A DNA stretch of 64,000 nt from Lewinellaceae bacterium (lineage in GTDB: Bacteria; Bacteroidota; Bacteroidia; Chitinophagales; Saprospiraceae): NCBI GenBank assembly GCA_020636375.1, contig JACJXZ010000001.1, positions 868,001 to 932,000 of the forward strand, read 5' to 3'. A model generated the notes under the pieces. The model did no database searches and was not told the origin of the DNA. It saw nothing but the letters and a program-made list of their open reading frames with translations. Positions 1-8,662 of the stretch are shown here, in pieces (the first letter of the stretch is position 1; each line of letters opens with the position of its first letter). A program made the translations under genes and the position numbers.

Positions 1-1108
1 TGGCTCAAAGCAGGATTCTTTGAAAAGCAACAATTTTTTCCCACCGAGGCGGGAAGCCCACAAGGTGCAATCATCTCCCCCTGCCTGGCTAATATGGTTT
101 TGGATGGCTTGCAAGCAGCCATTGGCCAGGCAAGCGGCGTCAAATATTGGGGCCGCCAGGAACCCAAGCGCTGCATCAACCCGCACCATGTACACCTGAT
201 CCGTTACGCCGACGATTTTGTGGTTACCTGTTCGAACCCAACCTTGCTTGAACAAAAGGTTAAACCTGCCATCCAGGCCTTTTTGGCCGAGCGGGGGCTG
301 GAGCTGTCCGAAGAGAAAACCCACCTTACCCACATCCGGCAGGGCTTCGATTTTCTGTCTCAAAACATCCGTAAGTACAAAGATAAGCTGCTGATTAAAC
401 CGTCCCGTAAAAGTATCCGAAATTTTCTTCAAAAGGTAAAGCAACTCATCATAAAGTTCAGAGCCGCCAACGCAGCCGATTTGTTAACCCACCTGGCTCC
501 GCTGATCCGGGGATGGACAATGTACCATCGCCACGTCGTGGCCAAATACACCTTTAATTATGTGGACCACCGCATCTGGCAGATGCTTTGGAAATGGGCT
601 TACCGCCGCCACGCTCACCAGAAAGGCCGCGGGTGGATCAAACGGCGCTACTTCATGCGCTACCGAGGCCGGGACTGGACTTTCTTCGCACATGACTTGC
701 ATGGAAACCTGATCACCATCTTCCAGGCCAGTGGCGTACCCATCCAGCGGCACAGCCTGTCCCGTACTGCAGGTCGGGATCAAGATCCGAGACAGGGCCA
801 ACCCTTACGACCCCCGGGACGAAACCTACTTCGAACAGCGTAAGGATTACCTGATGATCAACAAACTTGCAGGCAAGCGAATGATCAGCTATCTTTATCA
901 ACGGCAAAAAGGGCTGTGCCCCCATTGCCAACAGAAAATAACGGAACAAACCGGCTGGAACGCCCACCACCTGACCCCCAAACACCTGGGGGGGAAGTGG
1001 GAGAGCGAAAACCTCGTGCTGATGCACCCGGTTTGTCATATACAAGTTCATCAACAACCTGTAACGGCTACCGCGTTGGCCTCAATGGCTGGCGTTAAGG
1101 GTGCTTGA
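1..1108 (+). pseudogene. Group II intron reverse transcriptase/maturase with HNH domain, partial, frameshifted
   Basis: The intron-encoded protein copies its host RNA into DNA and assists splicing and retrohoming. Frame 1 is open from base 1 and shows the RT block SPQGAIISP, the catalytic YADD motif (RYADDFVV, about 211-234), the thumb/maturase X region (PLIRGWTMYHRHV) and RRYFMRYR. Frame 2 then carries the C-terminal HNH nuclease (CPHC, then HHLTPKHLGG and HPVCH), ending at TGA 1106-1108. The frame change lies between about 745 and 775. The family motif VPIxRH-xKIR..ANPYDP is split there by an extra stretch of about 25 bp (754-778) that resembles a small palindromic repeat. Copy A2 has the same insert, so the break predates the duplication or the two copies share a tolerated insertion. 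The N-terminus is outside the window. Confidence 0.9.
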
Positions 1109-1173
1109 GCCGTGTGCCGGGAGCCGAGCGAAGCGACACATGAACGAAGTGAATAAACTGGCCCGCACGGTTC
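1107..1173 (+). ncRNA. Group II intron domain V with enlarged loop (copy A1)
   Basis: GAGCCGTGT pairs with GCACGGTTC. A two-base CC bulge follows on the 3' strand, then GCCGG pairs with CTGGC, which is the expected domain V layout. The usual four-base GNRA loop is replaced by about 37 bases, making the domain 67 instead of about 34 nt. The stop codon of the maturase (1106-1108) overlaps the first bases of the domain. Domain VI (GGGGCA-GCAA-TGCCCC stem) follows and ends at 1214. Confidence 0.75.
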
Positions 1174-1214
1174 TTAGGGGGGGAAGGGGCAGCAATGCCC
1201 CTGACCTACCCGAC

Positions 1215-1265
1215 ATCAGCCTTCCCATACGGTCAGGCCGCCGTTTATGCTGGCCGTTCGATGTC
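1215..1265 (+). other. Right half of attC-like site, start of cassette 1
   Basis: The sequence between the intron end and the first cassette gene ends in GCTGGCC followed by GTTCGATGTC (1256-1265). That 10-mer is the exact reverse complement of GACATCGAAC at 4115-4124, downstream of the cassette genes. This is the R'/R'' relation of the two ends of one integron cassette. The left half of this site is beyond the window. Confidence 0.5.
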
Positions 1266-1327
1266 ATTTAGAAAGAAAATAGGCAGATAAACAAAAGTTT
1301 TTCTTTCAATTTTAAAATCAAACGGTC

Positions 1328-3664
1328 ATGAAAAAATTGATTCTATTCTTCGCATTTTTAATCATTAGTAAGATGCTTGAGGGTCAACTTTACGAAATTC
1401 CCCTTGAACAAAAAATCAAAGAGTCTCAACTTATTATCGAAGGCCGGGTTGTCAAAAGCGAATCTTACATTGGAACTGACGAAAGAATTTACACTGCTCA
1501 CATGATTGATATTCAGAGAGTTTTTAAAAGTACTGAATTTAAAGAATTAAATTTGATCATCATCACAAGAGGAGGCGAAGTTGGTGGTCGGATCACCACA
1601 TGGTCGAACCTATTGACTTTGAAAGAGGGAGAATCGGGCATTTTCTTCCTTCGGCCCAATACATACCCTGCTCCTACTCTTAAAGGTTTTTCCAGAAATA
1701 TTTTTTGCGTGTTTTCAAGCAGTCAAGGGTTTTTGAAATATGTAGAAAATCCAGGCAGAAGAATAGCTGTCAGCCCCTTTCATAGATATGAAAACATCGA
1801 AGAAGAATTGGCCGCGTTGATAAAAATGCATACTAATGAGCCCTCTAAAGTATTAATGACTGAAAACAAAGAAGAGGAAGATACCTGCATCATATACACT
1901 TTAGAACCCGTCATTGAGACGGCATTCAGTTCCATAAGAATTGGGGCGGATATTAAGGTAAGATCGTCAGAAGGCAGTTTTGGCCTATATCAATCATTGA
2001 TAGTTGCTGAATATGATACTACATTTTTTGGTTCGAGTATTGTCGAAAATGGAACCATTGAGGTTTACGATGGCGATATTTCAGGCTTAAGCAACTACAA
2101 TCTGACTGTGACAGATTTAACCTCCAACAAGGTCAAAATCAAATTGACTTCAACTGGAGGCATAGACTCATTGTTTGCTATTAGCGAACAAAAAAGTTTT
2201 CTTGCAAGAATATTCCTTCAAATAGAGAATCCTTTTGGAAGCGGCGTGGTAAGGTTTGATTATAGTGCCATGGAAGAGGGAAACATTTTTTATGATTACT
2301 CGACTCACTCCACAAAACTTTTAAATTGCCTGAAAATTGAAAATGAAGTCTTTCCGAAAGCTTGCCCGTCTATTTTATCTTTCAATCCTCCTACTGCTGC
2401 GGCGGGAGTTGGACAACAATCCTTAAATGCACCGCCTATCCCTGGTTTGATAACTATTGTAGGAGAAAATTTTGGGACGCCGGGGCCAGATGAATATAAG
2501 CCTTCTTACATGAAATTGGGGTTTACCAATGCAGGGCCTTCAGGTGACGATTGGTGTTACCCTCCAGAAAGGGACATTATTGCTTGGAGTGAAGACACCA
2601 TTGTCGTTCGGGTACCAAGCTTGAATGAAGATGGAAATATCAAAACATATGCTGGAACAGGCCCGCTATTAATTTGGAACACTCAAGATACTTGTTTCTC
2701 CTATTCAACTCAGAATTTATACGTCCCTTTCTGTGTAACAAACCTATCCAATTTCTATGTAGCCACGCAAACAAGGGAAAGTATTTTGACTAAGATCGAA
2801 GATACCAACGGCGAGGGAGGGTATGACCTATATTTTGGAGATAATATTCTTACCATCGACAGTGTGGAGCAATCTTTTGAAAGGGCCTTGAATACTTGGA
2901 GGTGTACTACCGGAGTAAATATGGTAATAAAGCCGAAAAATGAAATTGCTGATTTGTCGAAGGCTTCTTTGATTGACATGGATAATACGTTGCCCACAGG
3001 AGTTACTACTACTTGGGCGGAAACCTTCAGGACCCCAGAAAAGTGCAATGACAATACCCACTCTACTCAACCCAAATTCGAAATGCTTTTCAGCAAATAT
3101 TTCAGAAGGCCAACTGATCCTGCCCCAATAGAAATAAATTGGCACACAAGCGAAGCGCCTATGGGTTCAAGCATGGATACTCTTCCCAATAGAGACTTTC
3201 AGACAGTTGCCCTACATGAGCTGGGCCATGCTTCAATGCTTTTGCACACTAATAATACACAAAATGTGATGTACAAAACGTATACTGGTACAAAGAGGGT
3301 TCTAGCCTTCGATGATTTAGACGGGGGGATACATGCTGTTGAACTATCTGTGATTGCTCCGCACTGCCAGTCAAGGATGACAAAGTATACCTGTTCAACT
3401 AATTCCACCTCTGAAGCCCCTAAATTGGGAAAAAGGGTTTTTCCCAATCCAACATATGGGAATATCAATTTGGAATTTAATTTTAATTTTTCAGGAAAAA
3501 TCATCTTGTTTGATGTATTTGGCAGAAAATTGTTGTCAAGAGAAATTGAAGATCAAATCCAAGTGGAACTAAATATTCATGATTTCCCAAGAGGTATTTA
3601 CTTCATTGCTATAGTTGATGCTTACGATCAAGTATTAAACAGCACTAAAATTATAAAGCAATGA
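1328..3664 (+). CDS. Secreted matrixin-like metzincin metalloprotease with T9SS sorting domain
   Basis: A 778-residue secreted zinc protease. The N-terminus is a signal peptide (MKKLILFFAFLIISKMLEG). An IPT/TIG-like segment follows at about 345-400 (CPSILSFNPP, then ITIVGENFG). The metzincin zinc site HELGHASMLLH is at about residue 630, with NVMY shortly after as the Met-turn. The C-terminal 75 residues form a T9SS sorting domain (RVFPNPTYGNINLEF, GRKLLS, GIYFIAI), so the product is expected on the cell surface or in the medium. Base composition is much more AT-rich than the host genes, and the gene lies between two group II introns inside a cassette-like unit, which suggests acquisition by transfer. 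It overlaps the next gene by ATGA, implying translational coupling. Substrate unknown. Confidence 0.9.
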   Translation: MKKLILFFAFLIISKMLEGQLYEIPLEQKIKESQLIIEGRVVKSESYIGTDERIYTAHMIDIQRVFKSTEFKELNLIIITRGGEVGGRITTWSNLLTLKEGESGIFFLRPNTYPAPTLKGFSRNIFCVFSSSQGFLKYVENPGRRIAVSPFHRYENIEEELAALIKMHTNEPSKVLMTENKEEEDTCIIYTLEPVIETAFSSIRIGADIKVRSSEGSFGLYQSLIVAEYDTTFFGSSIVENGTIEVYDGDISGLSNYNLTVTDLTSNKVKIKLTSTGGIDSLFAISEQKSFLARIFLQIENPFGSGVVRFDYSAMEEGNIFYDYSTHSTKLLNCLKIENEVFPKACPSILSFNPPTAAAGVGQQSLNAPPIPGLITIVGENFGTPGPDEYKPSYMKLGFTNAGPSGDDWCYPPERDIIAWSEDTIVVRVPSLNEDGNIKTYAGTGPLLIWNTQDTCFSYSTQNLYVPFCVTNLSNFYVATQTRESILTKIEDTNGEGGYDLYFGDNILTIDSVEQSFERALNTWRCTTGVNMVIKPKNEIADLSKASLIDMDNTLPTGVTTTWAETFRTPEKCNDNTHSTQPKFEMLFSKYFRRPTDPAPIEINWHTSEAPMGSSMDTLPNRDFQTVALHELGHASMLLHTNNTQNVMYKTYTGTKRVLAFDDLDGGIHAVELSVIAPHCQSRMTKYTCSTNSTSEAPKLGKRVFPNPTYGNINLEFNFNFSGKIILFDVFGRKLLSREIEDQIQVELNIHDFPRGIYFIAIVDAYDQVLNSTKIIKQ

Positions 3665-4101
3665 AGCGAATACTTTTCATTTTTCTACTTCTATTTCTTT
3701 TGCTTCAATGTGATATGAATAAAAAAGTAGTAAAGGAAACTTCTGAATATGAAGCCGAAGCAGATTTTTGCCAAGATTTCATTACTTTTTTTGTATTGCA
3801 AAATTGGAAAAAACTTAAAGTTGAGGAGTTTCGCATTGGTAAAAATACGTATAAATTTTACGTTGGGGACAAAAATTATTGGGAAAAAGCAATTCTTGCT
3901 AACCAATTTTGTTTCCGTGGAAAAAGTAAGGAAGAAATGGAAAAACTACTTGGCAAGCCAAGTCGAATTTCTGATTTCCGAAACAGAACTTTTTATTTTG
4001 TTGGAAAGACACAAGAAGAAGCAACATGGCAGTTACAGCTCAATTATAATGACTTGGATATATTGATTTCCATTACAGATACAGTAATGTTTGTAGATTA
4101 G
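3661..4101 (+). CDS. Small putative lipoprotein, BamE/SmpA-like flavour
   Basis: A 146-residue protein starting inside the stop of the metalloprotease gene (ATGA overlap, 3661-3664). The N-terminus is a lipoprotein-type signal (MKRILFIFLLLFLLLQC) with Cys17 as the probable lipidation site. The middle contains FRGKSKEEMEKLLGKPSRI, a spacing seen in SmpA/BamE and related small lipoproteins (G..eevv..lGkP), but similarity is too short to assign function. AT-rich, like its partner. As second gene of the cassette it may be an accessory or protective partner of the protease; that is inference from coupling only. Confidence 0.75.
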   Translation: MKRILFIFLLLFLLLQCDMNKKVVKETSEYEAEADFCQDFITFFVLQNWKKLKVEEFRIGKNTYKFYVGDKNYWEKAILANQFCFRGKSKEEMEKLLGKPSRISDFRNRTFYFVGKTQEEATWQLQLNYNDLDILISITDTVMFVD

Positions 4102-4114
4102 AGAACCAGAAAAC

Positions 4115-4137
4115 GACATCGAACAAAGCACATGACG
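4115..4137 (+). other. Left half of attC-like site, end of cassette 1 (split by intron A2)
   Basis: GACATCGAAC (4115-4124, R''-like) is followed by AAA and GCACATG (4128-4134, L''-like). After removal of the intron the site continues at 6722 with a short TGCT/AGCA hairpin, then CATGTGC (6746-6752), the exact complement of GCACATG, then CAACC and GTTCCAGCC. This gives the full R''-spacer-L''-loop-L'-spacer-R' order of an attC site, about 66 bp long. Confidence 0.6.
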
Positions 4138-4845
4138 GTGCGACAGAAAGTCGCTCTAAATATTGTTAGACAACGGAGAACCAGAACCTTGCAAGAGGTA
4201 CCCCAAGTTGCTCTAACCTAATGTACTACCATTAGTTCTCTATCCGGACGGGCATCGCTGGCAACGGCTTTGTCCGAAGCTTCGGAGACACGGCATCCCG
4301 TTAAAGGCAAACTCGCGAGAGGAAGCCAAAAGCTGCTAATGCCTAGCGGTGCGGGCACCTGGGAGGACGATATGCACAACATAAGTGAACTGCTGCAAGG
4401 GCCGTTACTTTGGAACAGTGAAAGGCATTGATACACTGTGGCTAAAAAAGCAAGAGGAGAGGTTAGCAAATCGTTTAGGTTGCTACGTAGCCCAACTTCC
4501 TCCGGTACCTAAAGGCAGGTGCTAAACCGTCCGCAAGTATTTAGAGCGGAAACTGTTAAGCCCGTATCCGCCCCAGCCCACCGGGCATGGGTAGGCAACC
4601 GCAAGGGAAACCGAAGCGGGTGCGGGTAAAGGAGGATAGAGAAAGCGAATGCCCGGCAGTAATAACCGGGATAGGAGTTGAAGAAAAGGGAAGGGCAAGC
4701 TTTCCGTTTACCACATCACTCCGCCCGAAAGGGAGCAGGCTTCTATCTGGTACCCTGTCACGAGAAACTTGTATTACCTTTTACACACGAGAAAGCAAAA
4801 GATATACTAGCTACCTACCAGCACAATATTCGGTTCTTACCATAG

Positions 4846-6615
4846 TGCGCCCGTGACTGGCAAAACCGCATGGCAATTTATACGCTGGGAAGTTGTCGAG
4901 CGGCAGGTAAAGCCACCTTACAGGCACGTATCGTGAAGGCAGTACAATCCGGAAGGTGGAATAAGGCGAAAGTGCTGCAAGGCATCCTGAGCCATTCCTG
5001 TGCCGGAAAACTCCTGGCAATCAGGAGAGTTACAGAGAACAGCAGTACCACCGTACCGCTGGTATTGATAGCCTGCCCCGTACACAGCGTGTCGGGGGAC
5101 AAACATGGGACACGCCCCTGGCTAAGTCTATACCATTGAGCAATTGCAAAACAAAGGCTACCGGGCTAAACCGGTACGCCGGATTTACATTCCCAAACCT
5201 AACGGCAAGAAACGCCCCTCGGCATCCCTACTATGCGCGACCGCGCTATGCAGGCTCTTCACTTGCTTGCACTCTAGACCCAATATCCGAAACACTGGCG
5301 GATGCCAATTCCTATGGATTCCGTTCCCACCGTTCCTGTGCTGACGCTATCGCCCGATGCTTCGACATCCTCGCCAAGAAAAATGCTCCCCAATGGATAT
5401 TGGAAGGCGATATTAAAGGATGTTTTGACAACATCTCCCACCAATGCCTGCCTGCCGCAGGCAGGATGCTAGATCATATACCGGTAGACAAAAGAATGTT
5501 ACAGCAATGGCTCAAAGCAGGATTCTTTGAAAAGCAACAATTTTTTCCCACCGAGGCGGGAAGCCCACAAGGTGCAATCATCTCCCCTGCCTGGCTAATA
5601 TGGTTTTGGATGGCTTGCAAGCAGCCATTGGTAAGGCAAGCGGCGTCAAATATTGTACCGCCAGGAACCCAAGCGCTGCATCAACCCGCACCATGTACAC
5701 CTGATCCGTTACGCCGACGATTTTGTGGTTACCTGTTCGAACCCAGCCTTGCTTGAACAAAAGGTTAAACCTGCCATCCAGGCTTTTTTAGTAGAGCGGG
5801 GCTGGAGCTGTCCGAAGAGAAAACCCACCTTACCCACATCCGGCAGGGCTTCGATTTTCTGTCTCAAAACATCCGTAAGTACAAAGATAAGCTGCTGATT
5901 AAACCGTCCCGTAAAAGTATCCGAAATTTTCTTCAAAAGGTAAAGCAACTCATCATAAAGTTCAGAGCCGCCAACGCAGCCGATTTGTTAACCCACCTGG
6001 CTCCGCTGATCCGGGGATGGACAATGTACCATCGCCACGTCGTGGTAAAATACACCTTTAATTATGTGGACCACCGCATCTGGCAGATGCTTTGGAAATG
6101 GGCTTACCGCCGCCACGCTCACCAGAAAGGCGCGGGTGGATCAAACGGCGCTACTTCATGCGCTACCGATAGCCGGGACTGGACTTTCTTCGCACATGAC
6201 TTGCATGGAAACCTGATCACCATCTTCCAGGTACCAGTGGCGTACCCATCCAGCGGCACAGCCTGTCCTGTACTCGCAGGTCGGGATCAAGATCCGAGAC
6301 AGGTACCAACCCTTACGACCCCGGGACGAAACCTACTTCGAACAGCGTAAGGATTACCTGATGATCAACAAACTTGCAGGCAAGCGAATGATCAGCTATC
6401 TTTATCAACGGCAAAAAGGGCTGTGCCCCCATTGCCAACAGAAAATAACGGAACAAACCGGCTGGAACGCCCACCACCTGACCCCCAAACACCTGGGGGG
6501 GAAGTGGGAGAGCGAAAACCTCGTGCTGATGCACCCGGTTTGTCATATACAAGTTCATCAACAACCTGTAACGGCTACCGCGTTGGCCTCAATGGCTGGC
6601 GTTAAGGGTGCTTGA
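4846..6615 (+). pseudogene. Group II intron reverse transcriptase/maturase-HNH (copy A2), multiply frameshifted
   Basis: Reading across frames recovers a maturase: WEVVERQVK, then LQARIVKAVQSGRW (about 4914-4960), GYRAKPVRRIYIPKPNGKKRP (5158-5219), DPISETLADANSYGFRSHRS, QWILEGDIKGCFDNIS, GSPQGAIISP, RYADDFVV (about 5706-5729), PLIRGWTMYHRHVV, and a C-terminal HNH domain identical to copy A1 (6361-6615). At least five frame changes interrupt it. Two short palindromic inserts lie in the coding region: about 5070-5098 (CCTGCCCCGTAC, then GTGTCGGGG) and 5446-5465 (CCTGCCTGCCGCAGGCAGG, in frame). Many remaining differences from copy A1 sit exactly at GGCC, so part of the damage may be sequencing error. 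Confidence 0.85.
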
Positions 6616-6680
6616 GCCGTGTGCCGGGAGCCGAGCGAAGCGACACATGAACGAAGTGAATAAACTGGCCCGCACGGTTC
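6614..6680 (+). ncRNA. Group II intron domain V with enlarged loop (copy A2)
   Basis: Same sequence and pairing as 1107-1173 in copy A1, including the roughly 37-base loop in place of a tetraloop and the overlap with the maturase stop codon. Confidence 0.75.
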
Positions 6681-6721
6681 TTAGGGGGGGAAGGGGCAGC
6701 AATGCCCCTGACCTACCCGAC

Positions 6722-6766
6722 TTCATGCTAAGCGGCAGCACGCCGCATGTGCCAACCGTTCCAGCC
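6722..6766 (+). other. Right half of attC-like site, start of cassette 2
   Basis: Contains TGCTAAGCGGCAGCA (small hairpin), CATGTGC (6746-6752, pairing with 4128-4134 across the intron), CAACC, and GTTCCAGCC (6758-6766). The last motif is matched by GGCTGGAAT (7514-7522), complementary at 8 of 9 positions, at the far end of cassette 2. Confidence 0.6.
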
Positions 6767-6785
6767 AACCAAGAAAAAAAGAAAA

Positions 6786-7163
6786 ATGAAGCTCATCTTA
6801 AACTGTAAAAATTGTCGAAGTGAAATAGAGTTAAAATATCCTGTAAATGATAGAGCTGAATTAGCAAGAGAAAGGGGTGATAAATTTAGCCTGAAATGTG
6901 CAGAATGCTCAAAAGAGAATAAATATAACGTAAACGAGGTAAAGGCGAAAGAAAGTAAATTGATTGCTATGATAGCATTTGGTATTCTCGTTTTCGGAAC
7001 TGGAATAATTGGATATTTATTGAAGGATTATCTATTTATGCCAAATAATCCCTACAATGTTCTTGCAATCGGAGGAATGTTATTGATTCCTTCAGCTGTT
7101 TATATGATAATGACTAAACAAGAAAGAGATAACGCAAGAAGATTCAATCAATATTGGATATAA
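6786..7163 (+). CDS. Small zinc-ribbon membrane protein, unknown function
   Basis: The protein is 125 residues from the ATG at 6786. An upstream in-frame start at 6747 would fall inside the attC-like site and is disfavoured. The N-terminal MKLILNCKNCRSEIEL and the later LKCAECSKEN supply two CxxC pairs, a probable zinc ribbon. Two hydrophobic helices follow (IAMIAFGILVFGTGIIGYLL and a second around VLAIGGMLLIPSAVYMI). AT-rich. It is the first of two genes in cassette 2, and its stop lies 5 bp before the next start. No family recognised. Confidence 0.7.
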   Translation: MKLILNCKNCRSEIELKYPVNDRAELARERGDKFSLKCAECSKENKYNVNEVKAKESKLIAMIAFGILVFGTGIIGYLLKDYLFMPNNPYNVLAIGGMLLIPSAVYMIMTKQERDNARRFNQYWI

Positions 7164-7168
7164 GAATT

Positions 7169-7498
7169 ATGGAATTTAAATGCGATAAAATAAATATAAC
7201 AGATTCAGGAATTGGAGTGGAGGTTCACTTTGAAAATTTGAATGGTGATAGTGAGTTGTATTTCTTGATTCAAAAGCATTTCGAAGAAGATGAAGATTAT
7301 GACGAAGGAAGTTATATCGAAACACATGATTTTGAATTAGCTGGACACTATCATCCCAAAATAAAATTAGGCAAATCGAAATGTATTTTTGAATATGGAA
7401 AAAATCGCTTTGAAATTACCTATCAAATAGATGATAAGAAATTTAAAGAGTTGGAAGAATTTTTAAAGATTCTTGGCTCGGTAGAAATAACAAATTAA
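7169..7498 (+). CDS. Small acidic protein, unknown function
   Basis: The protein is 109 residues from the ATG at 7169 (MEFKCDKINITDSG). An in-frame alternative at 7154 overlaps the preceding gene. Strongly acidic (KHFEEDEDYDEGSYIETHDFE), with alternating beta-type segments and no signal peptide or membrane segment, so probably cytoplasmic. Size and acidity resemble immunity-type proteins common in mobile cassettes, but no family was recognised. AT-rich and tightly packed behind the zinc-ribbon gene, so co-transcribed. Confidence 0.65.
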   Translation: MEFKCDKINITDSGIGVEVHFENLNGDSELYFLIQKHFEEDEDYDEGSYIETHDFELAGHYHPKIKLGKSKCIFEYGKNRFEITYQIDDKKFKELEEFLKILGSVEITN

Positions 7499-7510
7499 AA
7501 AGGAATGAAG

Positions 7511-7547
7511 GCTGGCTGGAATCGAGTGGCAACCGACAACCCTGAAT
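7511..7547 (+). other. Left half of attC-like site, end of cassette 2
   Basis: GGCTGGAAT at 7514-7522 matches the reverse complement of the cassette start GTTCCAGCC (6758-6766) at 8 of 9 positions. It is followed by CGAGTGGCAACCGACAACCC, then by the 3' end of the reverse-strand intron. Confidence 0.45.
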
Positions 7548-8288
7548 TTTAGACCTACCCACTGGGCAAAGGATTCAGCGTTGCCGGAGAGCCCTCACAC
7601 CACCAAGCGTACGGATCACGTACTTGGCGGTTCACAGAACAGCTTAACTTTTCTTGGGTTTGGAAGTATCGCCATACTTGACTTGCAGGTAATATTCCAG
7701 AAACGGGATGTAGCCTCGTTTGCGGAGGCGTTGTTCCGTCACGGTTGTACCCATAATTGGGCTGCAAGCGATTGCCCATCCACCCTTTTGTGAGTAGGCA
7801 AAACGGCGCGCCCAACTTTCCTCTACCCCTAATTGCCTAAACGCCCTCAGCCTTCGCTTCGGCCGCTTCCAGGCTTTCCAGATACAGTATCTGAGCCGGC
7901 ATCGTATCCATGCGTCCAGGCTTTTTAGCTTTTGGTAGCCGGCAGCATTCCAGTTCGTTGAGCAAGATGTTGGATAGCAATGGGCTGAGCGGCCCGCCTT
8001 GTGGCGTTCCTGCTCTGCGAGGTACGGTTTTGCCTCCTTCGGCCATGCCACTTTGCAAGTACTGCCGAATAAGTTTTAGTAGGGTTTTATCTCCTACTTT
8101 TCGGCTAACCAGGCTCATCAGCTTGTCATGGTTGACTTTGTCAAAGAATGACTTCAAGCCTAAATCAATGGCCCAATGCCTGCCCGAGTTGATGTACTCG
8201 TTGGCTTGCCGGAGGGCATCATGCGCACTCCGCCTGGGGCGAAACCCGTAACTGAATGCGCTAAAACTCGGCTCCCAGAGCCGGCTTA

Positions 8289-8446
8289 GGGATCACGCAA
8301 TAATAAGTTACCCAAAATAGAGGAAGTTATTTTGTGTGCTGGCAAGGCGCCAAACGTAGGCATAGCCCAGCTACGGCGAGGCTTGGTAACGCCGCCAGCG
8401 CGCAAAAGAACGACTATAGATGGGTAAGTTATTGTTGCGCGATCCC
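8289..8446. repeat. 158-bp fold-back element (MITE), family GGGATYRCGC, copy 1
   Basis: Imperfect terminal inverted repeats GGGATCACGCAATAATAAG and, inverted, GGGATCGCGCAACAATAAC. Flanked by TTA at 8286-8288 and 8447-8449 (target duplication). The arms fold onto each other and the centre carries GGCATAGCCCAGCTACGGCG. It sits inside the intron B maturase; on that strand the TTA duplication creates the TAA stop. Second copy at 35601-35758. Confidence 0.85.
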
Positions 8447-8504
8447 TTAGTATCCCGTGGATGGCTTGCTGTATCAGCCTGTCCATCACTACTGGGATGC
8501 CTAG

Positions 8505-8662
8505 GAGCCTGTCGGAGAAGCACTTGATGGGCTGCGAACGGCAAATATTGTTCTGCACTTCGTTGCTTTTCAGTCGCGTAGCGCCACTATGCTCCTTCAT
8601 CGCGCCTCGTTCAGAACAATATTTGCTCGTTCTCGCCTCACCAACACTTCTCCGACAGGCTC
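8505..8662. repeat. 158-bp fold-back element (MITE), family GAGCCTGTCGG
   Basis: Perfect 16-bp terminal inverted repeats GAGCCTGTCGGAGAAG / CTTCTCCGACAGGCTC, flanked by CTAG at 8501-8504 and 8663-8666. Internal arms CAAATATTGTTCTG / CAGAACAATATTTG extend the hairpin. It is inserted in the intron B maturase. Element plus duplication is 162 bp with no stop in that frame, so it adds 54 codons without breaking the reading frame. Confidence 0.85.

Larger units (their letters stand above)
1..1214 (+). mobile_element. Group II intron, copy A1 (3' part, cut by window edge)
   Basis: This is the 3' portion of a group II intron: reverse transcriptase/maturase coding sequence, then domains V and VI, ending in CCTACCCGAC at 1214. 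The boundary is set by comparison with copy A2 (4138-6721). The two are nearly identical up to and including that motif and then diverge completely (ATCAGCC here, TTCATGC there). The 5' part lies left of the window. The intron lies in the same orientation as the downstream cassette genes and ends 41 bp before the cassette boundary motif GTTCGATGTC, so it probably interrupts an attC-like site. Confidence 0.9.
4138..6721 (+). mobile_element. Group II intron, copy A2 (full length, 2,584 bp)
   Basis: It begins with the group II 5' consensus GTGCGAC at 4138 and ends CCTACCCGAC at 6721. About 700 bp of structured RNA (domains I-III, no gene) precede the maturase. Domain V is at 6614-6680 and domain VI follows. 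The 3' part is nearly identical to copy A1. Insertion is between GCACATGACG and TTCATGCT, inside the stem of an attC-like site. Several GTACC/GGTA strings occur where copy A1 has GGCC, so the sequence quality of this copy is doubtful. Confidence 0.9.

Noticed and set aside
4155..4161. GTTAGAC inside intron A2 as an attC core
   Set aside because: It matches GTTRRRY but lies within intron domain I sequence and has no paired partner; chance match.
1..6721. Diversity-generating retroelement or retron
   Set aside because: The reverse transcriptases carry maturase X and HNH domains and are followed by group II domains V and VI. No template/variable repeat pair or msr/msd region was found.
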